Position numbers and translations under genes: made by a program. The notes beneath the pieces were generated by a model that ran no database searches, had not been told where the DNA came from, and saw nothing but the letters and a program-made list of their open reading frames with translations. This document shows, piece after piece, positions 15,804 through 22,794 of a stretch of DNA of 64,000 nt (positions within the stretch are counted from its first letter, which is position 1; every line of letters starts with the position of its first letter). This stretch comes from Streptomyces hokutonensis (lineage in GTDB: Bacteria > Actinomycetota > Actinomycetes > Streptomycetales > Streptomycetaceae), in the NCBI RefSeq assembly GCF_000376565.1, contig NZ_BARG01000013.1, positions 44,948 through 108,947 of the forward strand. The letters are read 5' to 3'.

Positions 15804-16580
15804 ATGACGTCCACCCGCCCGCCGACTCCGCAGCAGCCCAGCCGTCGCATCGCCGATGAACTCCGCCGTCAGATCGAGAGCGGAGACCTTCGCAGCGGCG
15901 ACAAGCTGCCGTCCGAACGGGCGTTGGCCGAGCAGTACGGTTCGGCCCGCAACACCGCGCGTGAGGCCATCCGTCTCCTTGCCGAGCAGGGACTTGTCAC
16001 GGCGAAGCACGGAAGCGGCGTCTTCGTGCGTGAGCCGCAGCGGCTGTTCCGGTTCGGGAGTGATCGCTACTCGCTCAAGAACCGGGAAACGGGGCTGACG
16101 CCGTTCCGGCTAGAAGCGAAGCGCCAAGGCAAGGTGGCGCGGATCGATGTTCCCTCGATCACCCGAGAGAAGCCGCCGGCCGACGTCGCGGAGCGCTTGA
16201 AGGTGTCTGCGGACGAGGAGAGCGTCGTGCACCGCGAGAACCACTACTTCGCCGACGACGAACCGGTGCAGATCGTTTCGACCTTCGTACGGTGGGACGA
16301 GGCTCAAGGCACGCTGCTGATGGAGGCCAAGACGGGGAAGGACGGCATCTACGGCCGTCTTGAAGATCTCGGCCATGTCATGACGCGCGTGCGGGACGAG
16401 ATCAGCGCGAGGATGCCGACGCCCGAAGAGGCCGCCATCCTGAGTCTCCTGCCGGGCGTGCCAGTCCTCGAAGTGCTGCACACCAGCCTCGATCAAGACG
16501 GAGTGCCTTTCGAGGTGTCCCGCTACGTGCACCGAGCTGACCAGACCGGATTGCTCTATGAACTGCCCGTCGAGAGCTAG
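15804..16580 (+). CDS. GntR family transcriptional repressor (KorSA-like)
   Basis: 258 residues. The N-terminal GntR winged helix is clear: RRIADELRRQIESGDLRSGDKLPSERALAEQYG, then ARNTAREAIRLLAEQGLVTAKHGSGVFV. The C-terminal half is a UTRA-type ligand domain (ENHYFADDEPVQIVSTFV, MPTPEEAAILSLLPGVPVLEVLHTS, FEVSRYVHRAD). It probably represses the divergent tra operon and itself. A TAGAGT -10-like box ends six bases before the ATG, so the message may be leaderless; a GTG at 15798 is the alternative start. The GNAT gene follows after 9 bp. Confidence 0.9.
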   Translation: MTSTRPPTPQQPSRRIADELRRQIESGDLRSGDKLPSERALAEQYGSARNTAREAIRLLAEQGLVTAKHGSGVFVREPQRLFRFGSDRYSLKNRETGLTPFRLEAKRQGKVARIDVPSITREKPPADVAERLKVSADEESVVHRENHYFADDEPVQIVSTFVRWDEAQGTLLMEAKTGKDGIYGRLEDLGHVMTRVRDEISARMPTPEEAAILSLLPGVPVLEVLHTSLDQDGVPFEVSRYVHRADQTGLLYELPVES

Positions 16581-16589
16581 GAGTTGAAG

Positions 16590-17102
16590 GTGAATCCTGC
16601 GGTCGTACGCCCCTTCGGGAGGGACGATCTACCCGGAGCCGCAGCGGCACTGATCAAGGTCCATGAGACCGATGGATACCCGGTCGAAGGAGTCGAGGAC
16701 CCAGACGCATGGATCAGCTCAGACGATGTCCTTGCGGCATGGGTGGCCGAGATGGACGGGGATGTCGTCGGGCACGTAGCTGTCATGCGCCCGCACGGCG
16801 AAGCCGCCGTCGCGCTGTGGATGGAACAGAGCGGTGCCGATGAATCGCACGTCGCCGTTCTAGGCCGGCTATTCGTCGTTCAGGCAGCGCGGAAGCACGC
16901 CACGGGCAGGCGGCTGACAGAGGCCGCGATGAGCTACGGCCGTGAACATGATCTCCGCTTGGTGCTCGATGTCATGGCCAAGGACGCTCCCGCGATGCGC
17001 CTCTACGAACGGCTCGGATGGCACAAGATCGGCGAGACCACACACCACTTCGGCGATGGCCAGGGCATCCCCGCCGTCTGCTACGTCGCCCCGGGCGCCT
17101 GA
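16590..17102 (+). CDS. GNAT family N-acetyltransferase (AICE cargo)
   Basis: 170 residues with the acetyl-CoA binding pattern LGRLFVVQAARKHATGRRLTEAAM and the C-terminal APAMRLYERLGWHKIG strand. GTG at 16590 is preceded by AGGAG at good spacing; a TTG at 16584 is less likely. It is probably co-transcribed with the repressor. Substrate unknown; it could modify a small molecule or a protein and is not needed for the known steps of AICE transfer. Confidence 0.85.
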   Translation: MNPAVVRPFGRDDLPGAAAALIKVHETDGYPVEGVEDPDAWISSDDVLAAWVAEMDGDVVGHVAVMRPHGEAAVALWMEQSGADESHVAVLGRLFVVQAARKHATGRRLTEAAMSYGREHDLRLVLDVMAKDAPAMRLYERLGWHKIGETTHHFGDGQGIPAVCYVAPGA

Positions 17103-17130
17103 GCTGTTACAGGTTTCTCTACTTCATCAA

Positions 17131-17151
17131 GCCCCACCCTTCGGGTGGGGA
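17131..17151 (+). terminator. Terminator after the GntR-GNAT operon
   Basis: CCCCACC and GGTGGGG form a 7-bp stem closed by a CTTCG loop, 29 bp after the GNAT stop codon. Confidence 0.75.
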
Positions 17152-17160
17152 GGGGGTCCC

Positions 17161-17210
17161 GCCCGCCACGGCCCGCAGGCTCCAACGAGACCAACAGCCG
17201 TCGCGCACCT
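17161..17210 (+). repeat. 50-bp perfect inverted repeat, left arm
   Basis: This arm is the exact reverse complement of 17686-17735 over 50 bases. The arms are separated by 475 bp. They are too long and too exact to be chance in GC-rich DNA; recent duplication, or a site bound in two orientations, would explain it. Confidence 0.9.
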
Positions 17211-17685
17211 TGGGATAACAGGACACGACAGCAACCGTAAGGTTCCTCAGCCCCCCCCCACGCTCCACAGGACCCTCAGGGCTTGCGCCTCAACCCCCTT
17301 GGGTCGCAGGCCCGCAGCGGCACGGGGAAGCGGCGGGGGCTCTTGGCCCTTCGACCATCCGGTCGCGCTGTCCCTGCTGGCTTTCGACCGTCGCTGCGTT
17401 GATCACACACCCCCGGCCCGCACTGCGGGCCGGCGCGCGGCTCGGGACTCGGGCCTTCGCTCCTGCCTTCGGCCCGCGCCGGCCCGGCCCCGGCCCCGCG
17501 CCACCTTCGATGCCCCGGGGTGATCACGCTTCACACTCCGATCCCGCCAAGGGCCGATGCGCCGGACCGAGCCTGATTTCCCACCCCGACCCACACCACC
17601 AGGCCCGACCTAGGGGAAGACGGCACTACCCACAGTCGCATCGCATGATCAGGCACGGACCAACCGACGCTTTGACTCCACAAGC

Positions 17686-17735
17686 AGGTGCGCGACGGCT
17701 GTTGGTCTCGTTGGAGCCTGCGGGCCGTGGCGGGC
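17686..17735 (-). repeat. 50-bp perfect inverted repeat, right arm
   Basis: Exact reverse complement of 17161-17210, lying 226 bp before the parS site. Confidence 0.9.
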
Positions 17736-17960
17736 AGAACCGTGGGGGCTGGGGAGGTCGCTCCGAGACTTTAAGGTCTGCCGACCTGCGGGGCCCCTCC
17801 GAGAGCAAGAAAGGGGGCCGAGTGCCTGCTTCGCACGGTGAGGATCAATGACCCTCTCCATTGGATCAAGTGTAATAGCCCCCTTTCATGCTCTCGCCCC
17901 ACAGATCACCAGACCTCAAACTCTCTCCCCCGACCCGTGGGCACCTCCACCAAGTAGTTG

Positions 17961-17974
17961 GTTTCACGTGAAAC
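17961..17974. promoter_or_regulatory. parS site (ParB-binding centromere sequence)
   Basis: GTTTCACGTGAAAC, all 14 bases of the Streptomyces parS palindrome. Chromosomal ParB loads at such sites, most of which cluster around oriC. This copy is inside the integrated element, in non-coding DNA, 296 bp before the tandem-repeat gene. The element has no recognisable parA or parB, so it could only use the host proteins. Confidence 0.85.
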
Positions 17975-18269
17975 GCCAATTCGGGTCAACTCCCTTGATT
18001 TGAAAGTAAGTTGATGACAGGGCGGCATCCTTGAAGACGTTCCTCCATCCTTCGTACGCGCCCACCGATTCTGCGGGACTTGACAATTGACGATCTGCCA
18101 TGTCTTCATTTCTGCAGGGCAGGACACGCACCGCCCGACCCGCTGCCTCGCGCCCATGCCGCGAATGGCTACGACGGTCAAGGTCTCCCGGGGCCCGTGC
18201 TCACTGAACTCCGCCCAGACACGGCAATGGTCTAGCGGGGAGCATGGGACCCGTGGGAAGGAAAGTGCC

Positions 18270-18776
18270 GTGCCGAAGAAACAAAGCACTGCTCAGAAGA
18301 AGGCTCGCGCCCTGGTCAACTCGACTGACATTCCGTATGTCATGGCGTTGAAGCTGACCGTCCGTGATGCCTCCAGTGCGACGCAGGCACCGGTCGATAA
18401 GCCTGTTGACGTCCGAGTCGTGGTTACGTATCCGTACGACGGGATGTCCAAGATGTTGCAGTCCGTGGCGGCCCAGCGCGAGAGCACGCTCAAGACCCTG
18501 CGGTCGGTGGGTGCCGAGGACGGGATGTCCAAGATGTTGCAGGCCGTGGCGGCCCAGCGCGAGAGCACGCTCAAGACCCTGCGGTCGGTGGGTGCCGAGG
18601 ACGGGATGTCCAAGATGTTGCAGGCCGTGGCGGCCCAGCGCGAGAACATGCTCAAGACCCTGCGGTCGGTGGGTGCCGAGGACGGGATGTCCAAGATGTT
18701 GCAGGCCGTGGCGGCCCAGCGCGAGAGCACGCTCAAGACCCTGCGGTCGGCGGGTGCCCTTTGGAAACTCCCCTAG
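18270..18776 (+). CDS. Tandem-repeat protein of unknown function (AICE cargo)
   Basis: 168 residues from GTG 18270 (GGAAGGAA upstream). Residues 1-56 form a basic, non-repetitive head containing KKARALVNSTDIPYVMALKL, a short pattern I have seen at the start of varied actinobacterial proteins. Residues 57 onward are nearly four copies of a 27-residue unit, DGMSKMLQAVAAQRESTLK plus TLRSVGAE, predicted to be helical and amphipathic. The protein ends shortly after the last copy. It has no signal peptide or membrane helix. It lies between parS and attR. Not recognised; a multivalent binding or coiled-coil protein is possible. Confidence 0.65.
   Translation: MPKKQSTAQKKARALVNSTDIPYVMALKLTVRDASSATQAPVDKPVDVRVVVTYPYDGMSKMLQSVAAQRESTLKTLRSVGAEDGMSKMLQAVAAQRESTLKTLRSVGAEDGMSKMLQAVAAQRENMLKTLRSVGAEDGMSKMLQAVAAQRESTLKTLRSAGALWKLP
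18438..18755 (+). repeat. 81-bp in-frame tandem repeats, 3.9 copies
   Basis: Units begin at 18438, 18519, 18600 and 18681; the last is cut at 75 bp. They differ at only a few positions (for example AGTCC/AGGCC, GAGAGCACG/GAGAACATG, TCGGTG/TCGGCG), so they arose by recent slippage or unequal recombination and remain in frame. Confidence 0.95.
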
Positions 18777-18809
18777 GGTCACGGAGTTCGGATCCGCAAG
18801 GCGCCAGCA

Positions 18810-18830
18810 GTACAGCACGGAAGTACAGCA
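18810..18830 (+). repeat. Paired GTACAGCA motifs at the right element end
   Basis: GTACAGCA at 18810-18817 and 18823-18830, matching the left pair at 8011-8031 in sequence, orientation and spacing. They lie 85 bp before attR. Candidate integrase arm-binding sites. Confidence 0.6.
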
Positions 18831-18914
18831 ACCGTGGGGACTGCAAGTGACCGTCCCGAACCGCTGCCATCCCTGTGACCAGGTCCAGAAACCTCAGCGA
18901 CCGACTTGCCTGTA

Positions 18915-18958
18915 GTTCGCATCGAGGGGGTCTGGGGTTCAAATCCCCACAGGTCCAC
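18915..18958 (+). other. attR, right attachment site
   Basis: 44 bases identical to the 3' part of tRNA-Ala (7917-7960). It contains the original chromosomal tRNA 3' end, now cut off from its 5' half. The original tRNA terminator follows it. Confidence 0.95.
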
Positions 18959-18966
18959 ACAGCAAC

Positions 18967-19002
18967 AAGATCCCGTCCGATCGGAAGATCGGGCGGGATC
19001 TT
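18967..19002 (+). terminator. Original terminator of the host tRNA gene
   Basis: AAGATCCCGTCCGATC (18967-18982) pairs with GATCGGGCGGGATCTT (18987-19002), one G-U type mismatch, followed by T residues. It belonged to tRNA-Ala before the element inserted. Confidence 0.75.
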
Positions 19003-19019
19003 TGCGTTCCCGGCGCGGG

Positions 19020-19047
19020 CACCTGTCGCCTGAGGGACCGACAGGTG
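19020..19047. terminator. Hairpin downstream of the GNAT gene
   Basis: CACCTGTCG and CGACAGGTG form a 9-bp stem with a 10-base loop, 35 bp after the GNAT stop on the minus strand. No T-run. Confidence 0.45.
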
Positions 19048-19051
19048 TCCG

Positions 19052-19087
19052 CGGTCACAGCGGTCACAGCGGTCACAGCGATCACAA
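19052..19087. repeat. Four 9-bp tandem repeats (CGGTCACAG)
   Basis: Three exact copies of CGGTCACAG at 19052-19078 and one degenerate copy to 19087. They run from the stop codon of the GNAT gene into its 3' flank. A simple-sequence expansion; no function inferred. Confidence 0.85.
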
Positions 19088-19558
19088 CGCCTTCGCGAAG
19101 CACCTGCTGTCGTCGAAGTGGCGGTAGTAGCCGAACTTCACGCAGGGCTCGTAGCCGCTGGACGTGTAGAGGGCGATGGCCTCGGGCTGCTTGGTGCCCG
19201 TCTCCAGGACCATGCGGACGCGGCCGGCGGCGCGGGCGTTCTCCTCCAGGGCGGCCAGCATGCGGCGGGCGAGACCACGGCCGCGCGCCTGCTCGATCAC
19301 GAACATCCGCTTGAGCTCGGCGTCGCCGTCCTCGTTGCCCTCGCCGTTGGCGTCCTGGGAGCGCCAGCCGCCGGTGGCGACGGGCCTGTCGTCCTCGTCG
19401 TAGGCGATCAGGTACACGCCGTTGGGCGGTTCGAAGTCCGTCGGGGAGAGCGGGGTGGAGTCGCCGCCGTCGCCGTAGCGGACGTGGTACTCGGCCTGGA
19501 CCTCGTCGTTCAGCTTCACGGCGTCGGGGTGGTCGAAGGGAACAGTGCGTAGATTCAC
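19082..19558 (-). CDS. GNAT family N-acetyltransferase
   Basis: 158 residues. The acetyl-CoA loop is MFVIEQARGRGLARRMLAALEENARAAG and the end has EAIALYTSSGYEPCVKFGYY. Start ATG at 19558. It is a stand-alone gene divergent from exoA with 68 bp between starts. It is the first chromosomal gene right of the element. Substrate unknown. Confidence 0.88.
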   Translation of the reverse strand: MNLRTVPFDHPDAVKLNDEVQAEYHVRYGDGGDSTPLSPTDFEPPNGVYLIAYDEDDRPVATGGWRSQDANGEGNEDGDAELKRMFVIEQARGRGLARRMLAALEENARAAGRVRMVLETGTKQPEAIALYTSSGYEPCVKFGYYRHFDDSRCFAKAL

Positions 19559-19626
19559 GCCGAAAATCGTATCCCTGCCCGAAAGGGGGATCCGGACTCC
19601 GTCCGGTGTGCCGGTATCGTGCCGGA

Positions 19627-20430
19627 GTGCTCACTGTGACCTCAGTAAATGTCAACGGACTGCGGGCCGCCGCGAAGAAGGGCTTCGTGGAGTGGCTCGC
19701 CGGGACCTCCGCCGATGTGCTCTGCCTCCAGGAGGTGCGAGCCGAGCCGCAGCAGCTGCCGGAGCACGTCCGCACCCCCGAGGGCTGGCACGTCGTGCAC
19801 GCGCCGGCCGCCGCCAAGGGCCGCGCGGGCGTCTCCCTCTACACCCGCCGTGAACCCGACCGCGTACAGGTCGGCTTCGGGTCGGCCGAGTTCGACGGCA
19901 GCGGCCGCTACGTCGAGGCCGACCTCCCCGGCGTCACGGTCGCGAGCCTCTACCTGCCCTCGGGCGAGGTCGGCACCGAGCGGCAGGACGAGAAGATCCG
20001 CTTCATGGACGAGTTCCTCGCCTATCTGAAGGACCTGCGCGAGCGGGCCGCCGCCGACGGCCGCGAGGTCGTCGTCTGCGGCGACTGGAACATCGCCCAC
20101 CAGCCGGCCGACCTCAAGAACTGGCGCGCCAACCAGAAGAGCTCCGGCTTCCTGCCGGAGGAGCGCGAGTGGCTGAGCCGGGTCCTCGACGCGGCGGACG
20201 GGGCGTACGTCGATGTCGTACGGGCGCTGCATCCGGACGTGGAGGGGCCGTACTCGTGGTGGTCGTACCGGGGGCGGGCCTTCGACAACGACAGCGGATG
20301 GCGCATCGACTACCACGTGACGACGCCGGGGCTCGCCGCGAAGGCGGTCAAGGGGTACGTCGAGCGGGCGGCCACGCATGACGAGCGGTGGTCGGACCAC
20401 GCGCCGGTGACGGTGGTCTACGACCTCTGA
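19627..20430 (+). CDS. exoA: Exodeoxyribonuclease III
   Basis: AP endonuclease/3' exonuclease of base excision repair, cytosolic, Mg-dependent. 267 residues from GTG 19627. Visible active-site segments of the EEP fold are SVNVNGLRAAAKKGFVEWL, DVLCLQEVRA (metal-binding Glu), VVVCGDWNIAHQ (Asp-x-Asn), YSWWSYRGRAFDNDSGWRIDY, and the catalytic SDHAPV near the end. It is monocistronic and ends convergently with the MerR gene, with only 15 bp between the stops. Confidence 0.95.
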   Translation: MLTVTSVNVNGLRAAAKKGFVEWLAGTSADVLCLQEVRAEPQQLPEHVRTPEGWHVVHAPAAAKGRAGVSLYTRREPDRVQVGFGSAEFDGSGRYVEADLPGVTVASLYLPSGEVGTERQDEKIRFMDEFLAYLKDLRERAAADGREVVVCGDWNIAHQPADLKNWRANQKSSGFLPEEREWLSRVLDAADGAYVDVVRALHPDVEGPYSWWSYRGRAFDNDSGWRIDYHVTTPGLAAKAVKGYVERAATHDERWSDHAPVTVVYDL

Positions 20431-20458
20431 CCGTGTGACGGTCGTCTACGACCTCTGA
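20407..20458. repeat. Short tandem duplication of the exoA 3' end
   Basis: Bases 20407-20430, the last codons and stop of exoA, recur at 20435-20458 with one mismatch. The stop codon of the convergent MerR gene (20446-20448) lies inside the second copy, so the MerR C-terminus was redefined by the duplication. Confidence 0.85.
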
Positions 20459-21150
20459 GGACCAGGACCAGGACCAGAGCCAGGCCCCTGGTCGTGACCG
20501 CCTTGCAGTCGCCGGTCCATCGCCATCGACAGTTCCGCCTCCACCACGCTCTTCGCCAGCGGTCGCAGCCGTTGCAGGTCCTCCGGCGTGCCGCCCTGGG
20601 CGAGGACCAGGTCGGCGAAGAGTTCGGCGAGGGACTCGGTGTGGGCGCGGACGCGGCGGCCCGCGTCGAGGACGGCGGCGAGGGGGATGCCCTCGCGGAC
20701 CAGGGCGGCCGTGACGTCGAGGAGGCGGCGGCTGATGTGGACGATCTCGCTGCCGTCGGTGCCGAGGTAGCCGAGTTCGAGCGATGCGGCGAAGTTCTCC
20801 GGTGTGGCCTGGTCGCCGAAGTAGTCGGCGAGGGCCTCGGGGGTGAGCCGGACCGGGGTCTCCTCGGTCGGCGCGCCCAGTCCCAGCAGCTCGCCGACGT
20901 TGCGCCCGTGGTCGAAGGCCTCGGCGAGTTCCGCGATGCCGTTGAGGGTGTGGCCGCGCTCCAGGAGCGCCGAGATCGTGCGCAGGCGGGCGAGGTGCGT
21001 CTCGTCGTACCAGGCGATACGGCCCTCCCGGCGCGGTGGGGGGATGAGTTTGCGCTCGCGGTAGAAGCGCAGGGTGCGCACCGTGATGCCGGCCCGCTCG
21101 GCCAGCTCCTCCATGCGGTACTCGCGCTTCTGTTCTGCCTTCTCCGCCAC
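20446..21150 (-). CDS. MerR family transcriptional regulator
   Basis: 234 residues. The N-terminal MerR HTH is YRMEELAERAGITVRTLRFYRERKLIPPP, followed by RIAWYDETHLARLRTISALLERGHTLNGI. The C-terminal 140 residues form an effector domain without the cysteine metal sites of metal-sensing MerR proteins. The last residues (GPGSGPGPGPQRS) are low-complexity and end within a duplicated piece of exoA. Start GTG at 21150. It is divergent from the BVMO operon, which it probably controls together with itself; a palindrome at 21172-21188 is a likely binding site. Confidence 0.88.
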   Translation of the reverse strand: MAEKAEQKREYRMEELAERAGITVRTLRFYRERKLIPPPRREGRIAWYDETHLARLRTISALLERGHTLNGIAELAEAFDHGRNVGELLGLGAPTEETPVRLTPEALADYFGDQATPENFAASLELGYLGTDGSEIVHISRRLLDVTAALVREGIPLAAVLDAGRRVRAHTESLAELFADLVLAQGGTPEDLQRLRPLAKSVVEAELSMAMDRRLQGGHDQGPGSGPGPGPQRS

Positions 21151-21171
21151 GTCCGCACCCTATGTCGTACC

Positions 21172-21188
21172 CCAGGTAACTTTCCTGG
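21172..21188. promoter_or_regulatory. Candidate MerR-family operator
   Basis: CCAGGTAACTTTCCTGG, a 17-bp palindrome with one mismatched pair around an odd centre, 22 bp upstream of the MerR start and 95 bp upstream of the monooxygenase start. Shape and position fit the binding site of the divergently encoded MerR protein. Confidence 0.5.
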
Positions 21189-21233
21189 TACCGCCCCCTA
21201 CCCATGAGTACGGAGCTGCTCTACAGTCCGATT

Positions 21234-21253
21234 GCGCCAGTGTTCACTGGCGC
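21234..21253. promoter_or_regulatory. Palindrome just upstream of the monooxygenase operon
   Basis: GCGCCAGTGTTCACTGGCGC, a perfect 20-bp palindrome ending 29 bp before the monooxygenase ATG. It is probably an operator near the operon's transcription start. It differs in sequence from the palindrome at 21172-21188, so a second regulator is possible. Confidence 0.55.
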
Positions 21254-21282
21254 GGTTGCACGGTCGTATGGGAGGGCACGGG

Positions 21283-22794
21283 ATGACCGAACGCGAGCAT
21301 GTGCGGGTGGCGGTGATCGGGTCCGGGTTCGGCGGGCTGGGGGCCGCGGTGCGGCTGCGGCGCGAGGGCGTCACCGACTTCGTCGTCCTGGAGCGCGCCG
21401 ACAGCGTCGGCGGGACCTGGCGGGACAACAGCTACCCCGGGTGCGCCTGCGACGTACCGTCCCACCTGTACTCGTTCTCCTTCGCGCCGAACCCCGACTG
21501 GCCGCGCACCTTCTCCGGGCAGGAGCACATCCGCGGCTACCTGGAGCACGTCACGGACGTCTTCCGGCTCCGCCCCCACCTCCGCTTCAACTCCGAGGTC
21601 AAGATGATGACTTGGGACGCGGAGCGGCTGCGCTGGGACATCGAGACCAGCAGCGGTTCCTACTCCGCCGACCTCGTCGTCTCCGCGACCGGACCGCTCT
21701 CCGACCCCAAGATCCCGGACATCCCGGGCCTCGACTCCTTCCCCGGCAAGGTCTTCCACTCCGCCCGCTGGGACCACGACTACGACCTGCGCGGCAAGCG
21801 CGTCGCCATGGTCGGCACCGGCGCCTCCGCGATCCAGATCGTGCCGTCGATCCAGCCCGAGGTGGAACGCCTCACGCTCTTCCAGCGCACCCCGCCCTGG
21901 GTCATGCCCCGCGTCGACCGCGCCATCAGCGGCGCCGAACGCGCCCTGCACCGCGCGCTGCCCTTCACCACCCAGGCCCGCCGCGGACTCCTTTGGGGAT
22001 TGCGGGAGTTGCAGGTCCAGGCGTTCACCAAGCGGCCCAACGAGCTGGGAATGGTGGAGCAGTTGGCCAAGCGCAACATGGCCCGCTCCATCAAGGACCC
22101 GGCCCTGCGCGCCAGACTCACCCCCGACTACCGCATCGGCTGCAAACGCATCCTGCTCTCCAGCGCCTACTATCCGGCCCTCGCCCAGCCCAATGTCGAC
22201 GTCGTCACCAGCGGGCTGAGCGAGGTGCGCGGCTCGACCGTCGTCGGCGCCGACGGCAGTACGGCCGAGGTCGACGCGATCGTCTTCGGTACGGGCTTCC
22301 ACGTCACGGACATGCCGATCGCCGACCGGGTCGTCGGCGCGGACGGGCGGACGCTGGCCGAGGCATGGCAGGGCGGAATGCAGGCGCTCCGCGGTGCCTC
22401 GGCGGCCGGGTTCCCCAACTGGATGACCATCATCGGGCCCAACACCGGCCTCGGGAACTCCTCCATGATCCTGATGATCGAGTCCCAGCTGAACTATCTC
22501 GCCGACTACGTACGGCAGTTGGACGTCCTCGGCGGACGCGTCGCCCTCGACGCCCGGCCCGCCGCCGTGGACGCCTGGAACCGGCGGGTGCAGGAACGCA
22601 TGAAGCGGACCGTGTGGAACACCGGCGGCTGCACCAGCTGGTACCTCGACGCCAACGGCCGCAACACCACCATCTGGCCCGGCACGACCACCGAGTTCCG
22701 CACGGCCACGCGGCGCGTGAACCTCGCGGAGTACGAGGTCGTGCGGGCGCCCGCCGAGAAGAAGACCGAGAAGTCGGAGGTGGTGGACGCATGA
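21283..22794 (+). CDS. Flavin-containing Baeyer-Villiger monooxygenase
   Basis: FAD- and NADPH-dependent enzyme that inserts oxygen next to a carbonyl or oxidises S/N atoms. 503 residues from ATG 21283 (GGGAGGG upstream). Motifs: FAD-binding GSGFGGLGAAVRL near residue 13, GGTWRDNSYPGCACDVPSHLYS, the class signature FPGKVFHSARWDHD, the NADPH Rossmann GTGASAIQI, and FGTGFHVTD. The stop overlaps the hydrolase start (ATGA). With the next two genes it forms an operon like the mycobacterial mymA-lipR-sadH group. Natural substrate unknown. Confidence 0.92.
   Translation: MTEREHVRVAVIGSGFGGLGAAVRLRREGVTDFVVLERADSVGGTWRDNSYPGCACDVPSHLYSFSFAPNPDWPRTFSGQEHIRGYLEHVTDVFRLRPHLRFNSEVKMMTWDAERLRWDIETSSGSYSADLVVSATGPLSDPKIPDIPGLDSFPGKVFHSARWDHDYDLRGKRVAMVGTGASAIQIVPSIQPEVERLTLFQRTPPWVMPRVDRAISGAERALHRALPFTTQARRGLLWGLRELQVQAFTKRPNELGMVEQLAKRNMARSIKDPALRARLTPDYRIGCKRILLSSAYYPALAQPNVDVVTSGLSEVRGSTVVGADGSTAEVDAIVFGTGFHVTDMPIADRVVGADGRTLAEAWQGGMQALRGASAAGFPNWMTIIGPNTGLGNSSMILMIESQLNYLADYVRQLDVLGGRVALDARPAAVDAWNRRVQERMKRTVWNTGGCTSWYLDANGRNTTIWPGTTTEFRTATRRVNLAEYEVVRAPAEKKTEKSEVVDA

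Larger units (their letters stand above)
17103..18269. other. Gene-poor segment of the AICE, candidate cis-acting transfer/partition region
   Basis: About 1.17 kb without a convincing gene. It contains a terminator (17131-17151), a 50-bp perfect inverted repeat (arms 17161-17210 and 17686-17735), a C-run (17250-17258), smaller hairpins such as CCGGCCCGCACTGCGGGCCGG minus one base near 17412-17432, and a perfect parS site (17961-17974). The right half is less GC-rich than its surroundings. In pSAM2 and pIJ101 the cis-acting transfer locus clt lies in a comparable non-coding region near the repressor, so clt is a reasonable guess here. Confidence 0.6.
7917..18958. mobile_element. Actinomycete integrative and conjugative element (AICE), pSAM2-like
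   Basis: About 11.0 kb between 44-bp direct repeats in tRNA-Ala. From left to right: int, xis, RepSA-type initiator, DNA methyltransferase, several small proteins, a mobile element transfer protein, DUF2637 (SpdB-like) and FtsK-type Tra, a SCO3933-family protein, then divergently a GntR repressor and a GNAT enzyme, a gene-poor segment with a parS site, and a tandem-repeat gene. The modules for integration, replication, double-stranded transfer and repression all look intact, so the element may be mobile. No antibiotic or metal resistance cargo is seen. Confidence 0.93.

Noticed and set aside
17103..18086. Open reading frames in the non-coding part of the AICE
   Set aside because: They lack ribosome-binding sites and typical third-position GC bias, and several run through the inverted-repeat arms in both directions.
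18438..18755. Regular repeats that could look like a CRISPR array
   Set aside because: The 81-bp units follow each other without spacers and keep one reading frame; no cas genes are present.
7917..18958. Prophage
   Set aside because: No capsid, tail, portal or terminase gene; FtsK-type transfer and RepSA genes indicate a conjugative element.
19052..19087. 9-bp repeats as integrase or iteron sites
   Set aside because: They lie outside the element, in the 3' flank of a chromosomal GNAT gene, and are simple-sequence expansions.
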